From NCBI GenBank assembly GCA_039820405.1, contig JBCBQC010000022.1:6268-70267 (forward strand): a DNA stretch of 64,000 nt. The letters run 5' to 3'. A model generated the notes under the pieces. The model searched no databases. It saw only the letters and a list, made by a program, of their open reading frames with translations, and was not told the origin of the DNA. The DNA is from CALLVY01 sp937899855 (GTDB taxonomy: Bacteria; Bacteroidota; Bacteroidia; Chitinophagales; Saprospiraceae). Below, piece after piece: positions 26,505 to 35,773 of the stretch (positions are counted from its first letter, which is position 1; each line of letters starts with the position of its first letter). A program made the translations under genes and the position numbers.

Positions 26505-28319
26505 CTATTTGATGATCAATTTGTGAATCTGCAATCCCTCCTGGGTGAGAAGCTGTACCCAGTAGGCTCCCGCCGGATAGTTGCTCGCTTCAATAAAATA
26601 CTGGTTTTGTCCCATCTTGGTTTGGCCGGAGAAGATGACGGCGGCCTCCCGTCCCAAAATATCGCTTAGAATCAGTTCGACGTTTTCCACCCGGCTGGCT
26701 TCGACCTCAAAAACGGTCGTAGCGCTGGCGGGATTGGGGTAGGTTTTGACCAGGTGAACACCGGGGAGCGACCCAGCAGCGAGCCCACTGGTGACCTCGG
26801 GTTCGATGAGGAATTCAAAATAGCCCGCCGGAGCGGGTAAGGGGCGCGTGATGCGTTTGCCGGAGCGGGCCTCCGCTTCGAAGTAGTAAAAAACCTGGGC
26901 CCCGTTGGCCTGTTGGGGAATTTGCGCTACCCAAAGGTCGCGCTCCGCATCTTCCAGTTGCATGGGTAGGGTTTGGTAGCCCGCGGTGGTATCGGTAGTC
27001 CAGTACAGCGTCGCCCGAGCGATGCCGCTACGGTGTTTGATGCTGGCCTCCACCCGGTAGTCGGCTACATTGTCGATGGCGTTGAGGTCGTCGAGGCCGC
27101 GGTGGGCGATCCAGAGCGGATCCTTGACACCGATCTCCTTGGTGATGCAGTGGATGGCTCCCCCCGCATTGATGATTTGGGTGCAGTCGATGCCCCGAAT
27201 CTTGTAGCCGGGCAGCAGTTCGCGCCAGCGCGCCAGGGCCTGCTCGTCGAGTGCGGTATTGTAGATGGGTACCAACACGGTTTGGTTAACGAAGAGGGCA
27301 TTGGTGTAGGTGCGGTACTCGGCGCTAAACTGCCCCCCCTGACAGCTGGGCGGATAGTTGCCATTGCCACAGGGCGGCTGAACGATGCGCTCGATTTTGA
27401 AGTCGGTGCCCCAGTGGGTCTGGTAATTGTCGAGTACGTACTGGATATTGGCCTCAATCTGGGGCCCATCGGAAATACCCGTGGGGAATTCTCCAATCAG
27501 TAGGGTTTGCTCGTCGAGGAGCTTCATGTGCATGTCGATGTGGTTGATGCCATCGTAGGGGAGGACCTCCATTTTGGGATAGGCCTCGATGCCCATAAAC
27601 AGGTCCATCAGATTATCGACATCCGCTTCCGAATGATTGGAGGTACCGAAGGGGCTGTTGAAATCGTTTTCGTCGAGTAGGAGGCGGGAGGAAAAACCCG
27701 TACCGAGCCCGTCGCTCATAAAGTTGCCTCCGGTGTGGACCAGGTCGTTAGGGGCCTGGGTGGTCGAGTAAACGGGAACGTCGAGGTAGTCGCCAATCAA
27801 ATCGGGAATGCGATCGTCCCGCGGTCGGGGGCGGTTGTAGATCCAGTCGATCAGTACGAGGGAGTCGACGTCGTTTTGGTAGACGGGATTGGGGCCGTAG
27901 TCGCGCACCCAAACGGTGTTAAAGGGGGCTTCGATAAAGGTCAAACGCTCCAGATCGATCCCATTATTGGCCAGGTAGGACTGGATGGCCAGCGAATCCT
28001 CGCAGATGTTGATGACTTCGACTTCCTCCTTGGCGTAGCGAACGATTTCGCGGAGTACGGAATAGTAAGCATCCCAGGTGATCACGATGGCGGACAGCTC
28101 TTCCCACTCGCCCAGGGTACGGGTGGGAAAATCGGGCGGATCGGTGAGGCCGCTGCGGCGCTGGAGGGGCGGACGGTAGGTGCCAGATTCGAGCAAGGCC
28201 CGTTCGGTGGCGGTCAGGTGCTTGGGTAGGGGATTGGGGTTTTCTTGGGCACCCAGGGTATTCAGGAGTGTAAAAAGAAGCAACAAGAAGCTCCAGTAGC
28301 GGGTATCTTTTCGATTCAT
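26505..28319 (-). CDS. T9SS-secreted peptidylarginine deiminase (PPAD)-like enzyme
   Basis: A 604-residue protein started at ATG 28319, giving a signal peptide at residues 8-24. The agmatine deiminase/Porphyromonas-type PAD domain shows VRDYGP (Asp140), HTGGNFMSDG (195-204), HIDMH (His260, Asp262), Asn340 and the nucleophile in GGAIHCIT (Cys391). These match in order the PPAD active-site residues Asp130, His236, Asp238, Asn297 and Cys351. An Ig-like domain (about 415-515) and a T9SS sorting domain (TYPNPASATTVFEV) follow, as in PPAD. Function inferred: citrullination of C-terminal arginines or hydrolysis of agmatine outside the cell. Confidence 0.85.
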   Translation of the reverse strand: MNRKDTRYWSFLLLLFTLLNTLGAQENPNPLPKHLTATERALLESGTYRPPLQRRSGLTDPPDFPTRTLGEWEELSAIVITWDAYYSVLREIVRYAKEEVEVINICEDSLAIQSYLANNGIDLERLTFIEAPFNTVWVRDYGPNPVYQNDVDSLVLIDWIYNRPRPRDDRIPDLIGDYLDVPVYSTTQAPNDLVHTGGNFMSDGLGTGFSSRLLLDENDFNSPFGTSNHSEADVDNLMDLFMGIEAYPKMEVLPYDGINHIDMHMKLLDEQTLLIGEFPTGISDGPQIEANIQYVLDNYQTHWGTDFKIERIVQPPCGNGNYPPSCQGGQFSAEYRTYTNALFVNQTVLVPIYNTALDEQALARWRELLPGYKIRGIDCTQIINAGGAIHCITKEIGVKDPLWIAHRGLDDLNAIDNVADYRVEASIKHRSGIARATLYWTTDTTAGYQTLPMQLEDAERDLWVAQIPQQANGAQVFYYFEAEARSGKRITRPLPAPAGYFEFLIEPEVTSGLAAGSLPGVHLVKTYPNPASATTVFEVEASRVENVELILSDILGREAAVIFSGQTKMGQNQYFIEASNYPAGAYWVQLLTQEGLQIHKLIIK

Positions 28320-28525
28320 GCGGACCACGGTTCGGAGGGGTTTATGGATAGTCTGGACACCAAAAAGGTGAGCATTGAACCCCAAATTAGCAAAAAAGCC
28401 GTAGCTGCTGATGGCTTTTGTGGCAAACACCCGCTTCCCGACAGAATTGGTTCACCGGTCCGGTCTCCATTTTCCGCTCCTCAGTGCCCCGCGCTGTTCC
28501 GTCTCGCCCTTGAGCTGGACGTTTG

Positions 28526-28939
28526 TCAATCGACTCTCTTAAAAGTGGCGGTTTTGCCAACGAGGGAAAACCCAATGAAGCCCCGCATTTTTAGGGTTTT
28601 GCCCCGATCCTCCAGCCACAGCTTTCCCTGGTAGGTTTTGCCATCATCAACGGAATAAATGGTCCCGCCCTCCCAGGTTTTATCCGCCGCACGGTATTGG
28701 AAGTTGTTCAAAAACTGGGTGCCAATCACCTCTTGATCACGCTTGTTCGGGTCGGGATTTTTCGTATCCTTGCGACGGTCCGCTTGCCAGGAAATCCGAC
28801 CACAATATTGCTCGTCGCATTTGAAAATGGCAATTTTCCCCGATTTGTCTTCCGCCCAGTATTCGCCGATGATGGCATCGGAAGGGGCGCCGGTGAAGAG
28901 GGCGCTGAGGCCGAGTACGGCAACGAGGTAAAATTTCAT
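28526..28939 (-). CDS. DUF2147 exported protein
   Basis: A 137-residue protein with a signal peptide (about 1-20) followed by the DUF2147 pattern: IIGEYWAEDKSGKIAIFKC, YCGRISW, GGTIYSVDDGKTYQGKLWLE and LKMRGFIGFSLVGKTATFKR. The family forms a lipocalin-like beta fold in the periplasm, with unclear function. It lies 48 bp downstream of the DUF4345 gene and may share its transcript. Confidence 0.85.
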   Translation of the reverse strand: MKFYLVAVLGLSALFTGAPSDAIIGEYWAEDKSGKIAIFKCDEQYCGRISWQADRRKDTKNPDPNKRDQEVIGTQFLNNFQYRAADKTWEGGTIYSVDDGKTYQGKLWLEDRGKTLKMRGFIGFSLVGKTATFKRVD

Positions 28940-28987
28940 CTGTTGAGGTTTGGTTTTGATGTAGGTAGAAGCCTGTCCAGAGTGGGC

Positions 28988-29392
28988 TCAGATGATGTGG
29001 CAACTGGCCAGACAAAAAATATTGAGTGTGCTGAGTAACATCTCGGCGCTGGTCCCCCTTACTACCGCTGGACTGGGAGGGCCATCCAGGCCAAAGCTGA
29101 TTAGCCGACCCAGGGCAACCCCCAGGAAGATCGTGGTGGCGACCACAAAGGAAATCGTTCTCAGGTTTGGTACGACCGTTCCCAGCAAGATGATGATTCC
29201 GGCCAGCAACATCACGGCACCTACACCTCGGATTTCATTTACCAAGTCCTGGTCCCTATTCAATTCGTTGTGGGGTTTCGCCAGATAGGTTTGGAGAAAA
29301 TGGGCCTTCACCGGGTAGATCAGGCGCATCGAGCTGGCGTAGAAGAGGGCGAGGCCAGATAGGGATAAGACCAAAATTTCAAAGGTTTCCAT
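28988..29392 (-). CDS. DUF4345-like membrane protein
   Basis: A 134-residue protein with four hydrophobic segments (about 6-25, 58-75, 82-98, 115-132). GVGAVMLLAGIIILLGT and FLGVALGRLISFGLDGPP match the DUF4345 family of small inner-membrane proteins of unknown role. Same strand as the DUF2147 gene, 48 bp away. Confidence 0.7.
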   Translation of the reverse strand: METFEILVLSLSGLALFYASSMRLIYPVKAHFLQTYLAKPHNELNRDQDLVNEIRGVGAVMLLAGIIILLGTVVPNLRTISFVVATTIFLGVALGRLISFGLDGPPSPAVVRGTSAEMLLSTLNIFCLASCHII

Positions 29393-29557
29393 CGATCAGT
29401 CGTTTTTTTGGGATGCCGCTGAATGGAGTGCCCATCACGAGCGGTGAGGCTCGCGATGAGCAAATCCGCTCCTAAATTTTCCACAGGATAAAACACCTAT
29501 TTAGGAGGCTGTTTGTCTAACATTTCCGTTTTTCGTTTATTCGCTTGCACCAATTCC

Positions 29558-30622
29558 CTATTGGGGTAGGGGGGCGGACAAAAAGTTGCGCATGGCCAGG
29601 GTCGTCGCTTCGAGAGCACCCAATTGGAAGAAGTGGTTGCCATCGATGAACTCCACCCGTCCGTTGGTGACGAAGTCCGGTGTATTTTCGTATTCCTCGG
29701 GATGTTGGCCGGGATCGAAGCGTCCCTGGAGAAACAGGACGGGCATGGTCATTTTGGCAAATAAGAAATTGTGGCGGTCCGCGAGCTCTTGCTCCAAGCT
29801 GGTGTGTACAAATTGCTTGGGTGATGCCTCAGCGATGCCCCGGTACTTGCATTCATAACCCAAGCGGGTCAGTACTTCCGGTGTAATGCCCTCCACGCGG
29901 TAGGCGCTGGCGGCGTAGGCCACTCGGGGGAAGCCGGTCCATTTCATGAGGGTGACAAACCAAGGCGAGGCAAACACTTTGTGTGGCGGTTGGGGGTCGC
30001 CGTGTGGTTCGTTAGCCGATTGCTGCATTCTTACGTAGCGCAGTACGCGTTGCTCCATGCCTTCGACATTCAGCAGGTGATCCGCAATGACCGCCCCACG
30101 GTCGTGTCCGGCCAGGTTAAAGTGCTCCACGCCGATTCTGTCCAGCAAGTTCCCCAGTGAGGTGGCGATGGCGGAGTAGCGATAGTCCAGGTCCAGCCGC
30201 TTGTCGCTCTGGCCATTGCCAAGCGTATCGACGGCGATGCAATAGAACTGGTCGGACAGGTCCCGCATTTGGTGGTGGAAGGTGTACCAACTTTCTGGAA
30301 AACCGTGGACAAGTACGAAGGCTTCTTTGCTGGGATCGCCGGTAGTCACAAAATGCCAGGTGATGCCTTCCGCAGCGGCGTACCAGTGGGTAGCCTCAAT
30401 GTCACCAAGCATCTCAATCTCGCCGTGGGCGTTTTCGGCCCCCCGGGGGAGCTCCGCCGGTTGGGGGTAGTGGAGGTCCGTAGTGAGGGGAGCGTCCTCT
30501 CGGACACCCCCCTCGCGGACATCGGTCAGATGTAAGTCTTCGCGCGCCAGGTATTCCAGTCGCGGTAGGGTCTGTGGCGAAAGTATCTTGATTAGCTTTA
30601 GGATTTCTTTAGGCTTAGTCAT
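29558..30622 (-). CDS. Epoxide-hydrolase-like alpha/beta hydrolase
   Basis: A 354-residue protein started at ATG 30622 (the frame is open to 30757). The alpha/beta-hydrolase core has the HGFPESW oxyanion motif (106-112) and GHDRGA with an aspartate nucleophile (Asp174), the arrangement of epoxide hydrolases and haloalkane/haloacetate dehalogenases rather than serine esterases. The late acid is probably in LQGRFDPG and the histidine in DGNHFFQLG near residue 335. The first 80 residues are an N-terminal extension of unknown role. It lies 160 bp downstream of a Crp-family regulator on the same strand, which may control it. Confidence 0.8.
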   Translation of the reverse strand: MTKPKEILKLIKILSPQTLPRLEYLAREDLHLTDVREGGVREDAPLTTDLHYPQPAELPRGAENAHGEIEMLGDIEATHWYAAAEGITWHFVTTGDPSKEAFVLVHGFPESWYTFHHQMRDLSDQFYCIAVDTLGNGQSDKRLDLDYRYSAIATSLGNLLDRIGVEHFNLAGHDRGAVIADHLLNVEGMEQRVLRYVRMQQSANEPHGDPQPPHKVFASPWFVTLMKWTGFPRVAYAASAYRVEGITPEVLTRLGYECKYRGIAEASPKQFVHTSLEQELADRHNFLFAKMTMPVLFLQGRFDPGQHPEEYENTPDFVTNGRVEFIDGNHFFQLGALEATTLAMRNFLSAPLPQ

Positions 30623-30781
30623 TTTGGTCAATGTTTTGATTGTAAATCCCACTCGGGGAGTAAAAGTGCTTTTGTCACGCTCGGCATCAGCCAGGCTTTT
30701 CGCTGCTGGCCTTTGCACACTACAAAGGTCCCTCATCGAGAAAAGAAAACATTTCACCTATCTTAAAAAATGCGGGAGTAC

Positions 30782-31345
30782 TTATCTTTTTTTGGATCGG
30801 ATGACGCTCAGGGTTTGCTGCGTGATGCCCAGGAAAGAGGCCACACTGCCAAGCGATACCCGATTGTGAAGGTTGGGATACAGGTCGAGGAAAATACGGT
30901 AGCGGTCGTAGGCCGTGTGAAATTGGAGTAGGTTGAGCTTTTGGGAGAATACATCCAGCATGTGTAGGGCAAACTCAAGGGTGAGCTGGCTCAATCTGGG
31001 GACCCGATTTTTGAGGGTCAAAAAATCTTCGTAGGGAATGACCTTTACCCGGCAGCTCTCGATGGCTTCCCACTGGTAGCGCTCGGTCTTGTTGTACAAA
31101 ATGCTGTTGATGGGGGCGATGAAGTAATCTTCATCAAAAAAGAAATGCGTGATGTCCTTGCCGTCCTGGAGAAAAAAAATGCGGAGCAGCCCCGACTCGA
31201 TAAATAGCATTCTTTTGGAGTAGGGATTGCTTTCGTAGATCATCGCCCCTTTGGGAATGATCTCCCTTTGGAAAGCAGTATCAATAATCTTACATTCTTC
31301 CGCGGTGAAGAGTCGTTTGGATTGTAAAAAATCGTGCAAATTCAT
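30782..31345 (-). CDS. Crp/Fnr-family transcriptional regulator
   Basis: A 187-residue protein. Residues about 12-120 form a cyclic-nucleotide-binding-like fold (IIPKGAMIYESNPYSKRMLF, LLRIFFLQDGKDITHFFFDE), and the C-terminus carries the helix-turn-helix VSLGSVASFLGITQQTLSVIRSKKR-like segment (about 163-187). It is a small type common in Bacteroidota, which often regulates an adjacent oxidoreductase or hydrolase; here the downstream epoxide-hydrolase-like gene is the likely target. The ligand is unknown; typical cAMP contacts were not seen. Confidence 0.85.
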   Translation of the reverse strand: MNLHDFLQSKRLFTAEECKIIDTAFQREIIPKGAMIYESNPYSKRMLFIESGLLRIFFLQDGKDITHFFFDEDYFIAPINSILYNKTERYQWEAIESCRVKVIPYEDFLTLKNRVPRLSQLTLEFALHMLDVFSQKLNLLQFHTAYDRYRIFLDLYPNLHNRVSLGSVASFLGITQQTLSVIRSKKR

Positions 31346-31553
31346 CTGCCGAATAATTCTGGGGCTAGGAAATGAGCACCAAGGGGGCTGGTAGCGCGAC
31401 CAAATTAGGAAAAAAATGGGGGATCAGGGCGGTCGGCCGCTCTGAGCTTTCCCGATTCGACAGAATTGGGGCCCGGGGCAGAATTTTATTCGCAAATTCG
31501 GTGAGCGAGGGGAGAAAAAATTATCTTTACTCCAGTACTATTCTTTGCGGCAA

Positions 31554-32675
31554 ATGGGCACCGACGACATCATCATTGCAATTTTACTCTGTATTGGGGC
31601 GGTCCAGGGACTCGTGTTTGGGGCCATCCTGATGCGGAGCGCCACCACGGCCAATCGATTGCTGGCCGTCATTCTGTTTTTTCTATCCTACCGGCTCACC
31701 GTCCAAGTGATGCGCCTCTTCGGCCTGGGCTACTACGACGGCTGGTACTACCTGATGCTCGACCTCAGCTGGGTCAATGGTGCCCTGCTCTATTTCTACG
31801 CCCGCGCCCAAGTCATCCCCGACTTTAAGATTCGCGGTCGCGACTGGTGGCATTTTTTCCCCCTGGCCCTCCAGATCGTTTGTAGCATTTTCGTTCGCCT
31901 TCAAAACCTCTACTGGGACGGAACCCGCGAAAGCCTGTCTTGGCTGGGTTACTGGGGCTACGTGGTGTGGATGAACAATTCCACCATCTACCTGGTGGCC
32001 AGCGGTTTGATCGTGGGCTACGCCATCCTGGCCCAGCGCAGTCTGGAAAACCCACCGGCCGGAGTACTCGTCGATTCGACCCGGCTGGCCTGGATCAAAC
32101 GGATCATTGCGGTATTCAAATGGTATTTTGCCGCCGTGCTGGTCATCCTCCTCCTCGACTTTCTGGTTTTCCGGCTCTTCGATGGTGGCTCCTACTTTTA
32201 CTTTATCCGCTTTTACTACTATCCCTTCTTCATCGGCCTGTCGGGCCTCACCTACTGGATCGGGATGGAGGGCTTTCGCCGCAAAGACCAGCCCGGCCCC
32301 CAGTGGGCACCCGCCCTTTCGCCGAGCGAGCGGCAGCAACTCCAGCAAATCGCCGACGATCTGGACGTCCTGATGCGGGAGCAAAAGCCCTTTACCCAGG
32401 CCGACCTCTCCCTGCGCAGTCTCGCCGAGCAGTTGGGGGTCAAGCCCTACTTGCTCAGCAAGTGCTTCAAGGAAATTTTGGGCACCAAATACAGCGACTA
32501 CATCAACGACCAGCGGCTGGCCGAGGTCCAACGACTCCTACGCCAGCCCGAAAGTCAGCAATTTACCCTCCTCAGCCTCGCCCTCGATGCGGGTTTTAAC
32601 TCCAAGTCCTCCTTCCACCGGGTAGTGAAAAAACGCCTGGGCATCTCCCCCCGCGAGCTCAAGGAGCAGTCCTGA
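31554..32675 (+). CDS. Membrane-embedded AraC-family regulator
   Basis: A 373-residue protein started at ATG 31554 (TTG 31545 in frame). Seven hydrophobic segments span about residues 5-240, typical of the 7TM-AraC receptor type of Bacteroidota. The C-terminal AraC DNA-binding domain (about 265-373) has two helix-turn-helix units: LRSLAEQLGVKPYLLSKCFK and LLSLALDAGFNSKSSFHRV, ending with KKRLGISPRELKEQ. It probably senses an extracellular or membrane signal. It is not in an obvious operon. Confidence 0.85.
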   Translation: MGTDDIIIAILLCIGAVQGLVFGAILMRSATTANRLLAVILFFLSYRLTVQVMRLFGLGYYDGWYYLMLDLSWVNGALLYFYARAQVIPDFKIRGRDWWHFFPLALQIVCSIFVRLQNLYWDGTRESLSWLGYWGYVVWMNNSTIYLVASGLIVGYAILAQRSLENPPAGVLVDSTRLAWIKRIIAVFKWYFAAVLVILLLDFLVFRLFDGGSYFYFIRFYYYPFFIGLSGLTYWIGMEGFRRKDQPGPQWAPALSPSERQQLQQIADDLDVLMREQKPFTQADLSLRSLAEQLGVKPYLLSKCFKEILGTKYSDYINDQRLAEVQRLLRQPESQQFTLLSLALDAGFNSKSSFHRVVKKRLGISPRELKEQS

Positions 32676-32804
32676 ATACCACCCCGGTCCCAAACGGCCA
32701 AATGGCACCCCCACCGCCCACCGGGAAGGGGTCATTTGCCCAAATGGGACGATTTTAAGGCCCAATTGGCCGATGTTGGAGCCATCACTAAAATTTTGAC
32801 ATTT

Positions 32805-33203
32805 ATGAAAACGATGGCAATCCACCTGTTTCTCCTGCTTTTTCTAAGCTTTTTGTACCTGCCCAGCTCGGCCCAATCCGATCCCGACCCACAAGTGCTG
32901 GTAGGGGAGTGGCAACTGGACATGAGCCCCGAAGATCCCGATGATGCCAATTTTGCCAGCATGCTCATCAGGAAGGTGGGGAAAAGTACCTTTTCGGGGT
33001 ATTTCTACCGGCCTGGGGTCCCCATCCGCGAGGCCCGGATCCGCATCAGCCAGGGGCGGGTGTACGGCGCCCTGCTTTCGGGCGACAACAGCGGCGACTA
33101 CCACAGTGCTTTTTTCTTCGAGGATGGCCGGCTCCACGGAACGACCCACGCGCTGGAGCGCGATTTTCTGGCGGTGTGGACGGCGGTGAAAACCGATCCC
33201 TGA
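32805..33203 (+). CDS. Small exported protein of unknown function
   Basis: A 132-residue protein started at ATG 32805; an upstream in-frame ATG at 32736 would bury the signal peptide. Signal peptide about 1-19 (LPSSAQ). The mature domain begins VLVGEWQLDMSPEDPDDA and has strand-like segments (TFSGYFYRPGVPIREARIRI, RVYGALLSGDNSGDYHSAFF) suggesting a small lipocalin-like barrel. Not recognised as a named family. Confidence 0.65.
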   Translation: MKTMAIHLFLLLFLSFLYLPSSAQSDPDPQVLVGEWQLDMSPEDPDDANFASMLIRKVGKSTFSGYFYRPGVPIREARIRISQGRVYGALLSGDNSGDYHSAFFFEDGRLHGTTHALERDFLAVWTAVKTDP

Positions 33204-33486
33204 TCCCTTCCTTATCTTTTTCCAACAATCGGTAGGATTTGTAGAACATGCATTCTATATTTATGTTAAATTTATTTAGATTTAGTCTTATTAAATTTAC
33301 TGGACTTGCTACTACGAATCCAATGAGCGATTATTTCTACCCGCTCCCGATCGCAATGAGCTGCTGTCTGCTGCCCCTGGGGTCCACCTGGGTTCTGACG
33401 CCTTCCGAGTCCTACTTGGGCGCGTAGCGAGCGCCGCTGTCTCCAATTGTTTATTGGTTCGATTGTTTGGTCTAAAAACAGCGACG

Positions 33487-33777
33487 ATGGCTTATCTCTT
33501 AGTATTGGTATCCAGTACCTTGCTGTACAGCAAGTCCAAGTATTTTCCTCGCCGTTGGTCGGCACCACGTGCGCGGAGTAAGCAATACCGGCGTCCGATT
33601 CGGGCGATCGGTTTTGCCCTTTTAGTCCTGGCGGCTTATCGGTTGGTGGGGGAGTGGGGCTACTTTACCGGTTTGATGATCTGGCTCAACACCGTCTTGC
33701 TGTTTTTTTGTAGCCTTGTAATGCTTTTTCCGGGCCTCGATTGGCTCCGGGAGCGCTTGTCCAACCAAAATAATTAA
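33487..33777 (+). CDS. Small membrane protein of the PepSY operon (DUF3325-like)
   Basis: A 96-residue protein started at ATG 33487, with three hydrophobic segments (about 2-12, 40-58, 66-82). It has the size and helix pattern of the DUF3325-type proteins that accompany PepSY proteins in siderophore-uptake loci, but the match is by layout only. It is 2 bp ahead of the next gene, and the three genes 33487-35773 form one operon. Confidence 0.6.
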   Translation: MAYLLVLVSSTLLYSKSKYFPRRWSAPRARSKQYRRPIRAIGFALLVLAAYRLVGEWGYFTGLMIWLNTVLLFFCSLVMLFPGLDWLRERLSNQNN

Positions 33778-33779
33778 GC

Positions 33780-34061
33780 ATGCCAGCCAAAACCGAACAC
33801 TTATCTACTCCGAGGCAGCGGGCCCTCAAGGTCTCCGCGGGAATCCTCGGTGGTTTTATCCTAGCGGTGGCTATCCACCTGACCATCGGTGCCCTGGTGG
33901 AGGATAAGGGGCCGGTGGTGATCACCTCCGCCTACAGTACCTTCTTTTTGTGGGTTGCCCTGATGGTGCTCGCTTTTTGGTTTAAAAACGGCTGGAGGGC
34001 CTGGGGCGTTTACCTGCTGGGGACGGCCCTGTGTGCTGGCATTATTTATTGGGCCTTGTAA
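33780..34061 (+). CDS. Small membrane protein of the PepSY operon (DUF3649-like)
   Basis: A 93-residue protein with three hydrophobic segments (about 17-38, 47-66, 71-92). A basic N-terminus (TEHLSTPRQRALKVSAGILGG) precedes the first helix, as in DUF3649 proteins of iron-regulated PepSY operons. The assignment rests on position and helix pattern; it is 11 bp from the PepSY gene. Confidence 0.6.
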   Translation: MPAKTEHLSTPRQRALKVSAGILGGFILAVAIHLTIGALVEDKGPVVITSAYSTFFLWVALMVLAFWFKNGWRAWGVYLLGTALCAGIIYWAL

Positions 34062-34072
34062 AATTTGTACTT

Positions 34073-35773
34073 ATGAAACTCAAGGGATTGCCGCAAAGGG
34101 TTTACAACGTCTACTTCCACACGCATACCGTAGCGGGCATTGCGATTAGCTTTGGGCTGTTCATCATTTTTTACTGCGGGGCCTTTTCCCTCTTTCGCGA
34201 CGACATCTACCGCTGGGAAAACCCCGAAGCCCGCTTCGAGACGCCCCGAACCGTAGACCTGGACCGCGCCATGGCCGCCATCCAGGCGGCGGAACCCGGA
34301 TTGGCGGAAACCGCCCAACTGACCTTTCGCCTACCCGACGAGAAAAATCCCTACCTCCGGTTTTTTGGCGCGGTGTACCGGGATGATTCCTGCGAAAAGA
34401 CCAAACGGATCCGCGGTGTGGTCAAAACGGAGGAAAACTACGCCTTTACCAATTACGAAAATCCCAAAACCACCCTCAGCAATACCATTTACCGCCTCCA
34501 TTATCTCGGCCAATTGCCCGCCGGTCTGTACTTATCGGGCTTTATTGCGGTCTTTTTTCTCTTTGCTTCCGTTACCGGGGTCATGATTCACTGGAGAAAT
34601 ATTGTCACGAAGTTTTACGCTTTTACCGTACGGGGCAAGTGGAAACAGATCTGGGCCAACGCCCATACGGTGCTGGGAATGATCGGTTTGCCCTTCCAAA
34701 TCATCTACGCAGTTACCGGTGCCCTATTTGGCTTGTTGTTTTTGCTGCTGCTCCCGAGCGCCTTTGTCCTTTTCGGAGGCGACACCAATAAGGTACTCGC
34801 CACGGTCCGCCCCGATGCTGCCCTGAGCACCGATAAGAACGCCCCCTTTAGCGCCTACCCATCCATCCAGGCCCCCTACCAACACACGGTTGCTACCTTT
34901 CCCGGCTACCACATCACCAGCGTCCGTCTGCGCAACTACGGACGGGAGGACGGTCTGATGACCATCAACCTGGACGACGAGCAGACCATCAGCGGTACCG
35001 GCGACATCAGCTACGCGCTGAGTACCGGTGAGGTACTCGGCAAGACCGATCCCCGCCACAAGACCTACACCCAGTCGGTACTCAGTGCGGTTACCAAGCT
35101 GCACTTTGCCTCCTTCGGGGGGCTGTTGCTGCGGATCATATACTTCGTACTGGCCATGATCACCTGTTTTATGATCCTCAGTGGGGTCCTACTCTGGCGG
35201 GCCGCCCGCGACAACAAGCGCTACACCGACCGGCAAAAACGCTTTCACCACCGGGTGACCAAGGGCTACCTCGCCATTTGTCTGGGCTTGTTTCCCGCTA
35301 CGGCCTTGATTTTTATTGCCAACAAGGCCATTCCCCTGCATTGGATGGGGCGGGCCACCTACGTCAACGCCATCTTTTTTCTCGGTTGGCTGGGACTATT
35401 CGCCGCGGGCTTGTTCTGGAACGACTTTCGGCGACTCAACAAAAACTACCTCCGCATCGGGGGCGTCCTCGCCCTGCTGGTACCCCTGGCCAATGGCTTG
35501 GTCACCGGCGACTGGTTCTGGCGGGCGTTTGCCCGGCAGCAGTGGTACGTCGGAAGCGTCGATCTGGCTTGGTTGATGACGGGTTTGGCGGCCTTGACCC
35601 TCGTCTGGCTCCTTCCCTCGGCAGGAGCTGCACCACCGCCTCGCCAGCGGGGAGCGGCGTCTCCGAAGAGGGGGACGACTTCCGTAAGGGGGCGCCACAA
35701 GGTAGCTCCCACCGTCTACCAAAGGTTCTCCACCTGGTTTGGATGGTCTAAGTCTGAGGTACTGGGGGACTAG
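34073..35773 (+). CDS. PepSY-associated transmembrane protein
   Basis: A 566-residue membrane protein started at ATG 34073. It opens with VYNVYFHTHTVAGIAISFGL, the histidine-bearing first helix of PepSY_TM proteins; later helices carry LHYLGQ, WANAHTVLGMIGLPFQIIY and the second half has TKLHFASFGGLLLRIIYFVL. Conserved helix-borne histidines suggest haem or iron binding, and relatives are ferric-siderophore reductase-like. The last 50 residues are proline-, arginine- and serine-rich, unlike the rest, and may reflect a frameshift near 35620. No TonB receptor is adjacent. Confidence 0.8.
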   Translation: MKLKGLPQRVYNVYFHTHTVAGIAISFGLFIIFYCGAFSLFRDDIYRWENPEARFETPRTVDLDRAMAAIQAAEPGLAETAQLTFRLPDEKNPYLRFFGAVYRDDSCEKTKRIRGVVKTEENYAFTNYENPKTTLSNTIYRLHYLGQLPAGLYLSGFIAVFFLFASVTGVMIHWRNIVTKFYAFTVRGKWKQIWANAHTVLGMIGLPFQIIYAVTGALFGLLFLLLLPSAFVLFGGDTNKVLATVRPDAALSTDKNAPFSAYPSIQAPYQHTVATFPGYHITSVRLRNYGREDGLMTINLDDEQTISGTGDISYALSTGEVLGKTDPRHKTYTQSVLSAVTKLHFASFGGLLLRIIYFVLAMITCFMILSGVLLWRAARDNKRYTDRQKRFHHRVTKGYLAICLGLFPATALIFIANKAIPLHWMGRATYVNAIFFLGWLGLFAAGLFWNDFRRLNKNYLRIGGVLALLVPLANGLVTGDWFWRAFARQQWYVGSVDLAWLMTGLAALTLVWLLPSAGAAPPPRQRGAASPKRGTTSVRGRHKVAPTVYQRFSTWFGWSKSEVLGD

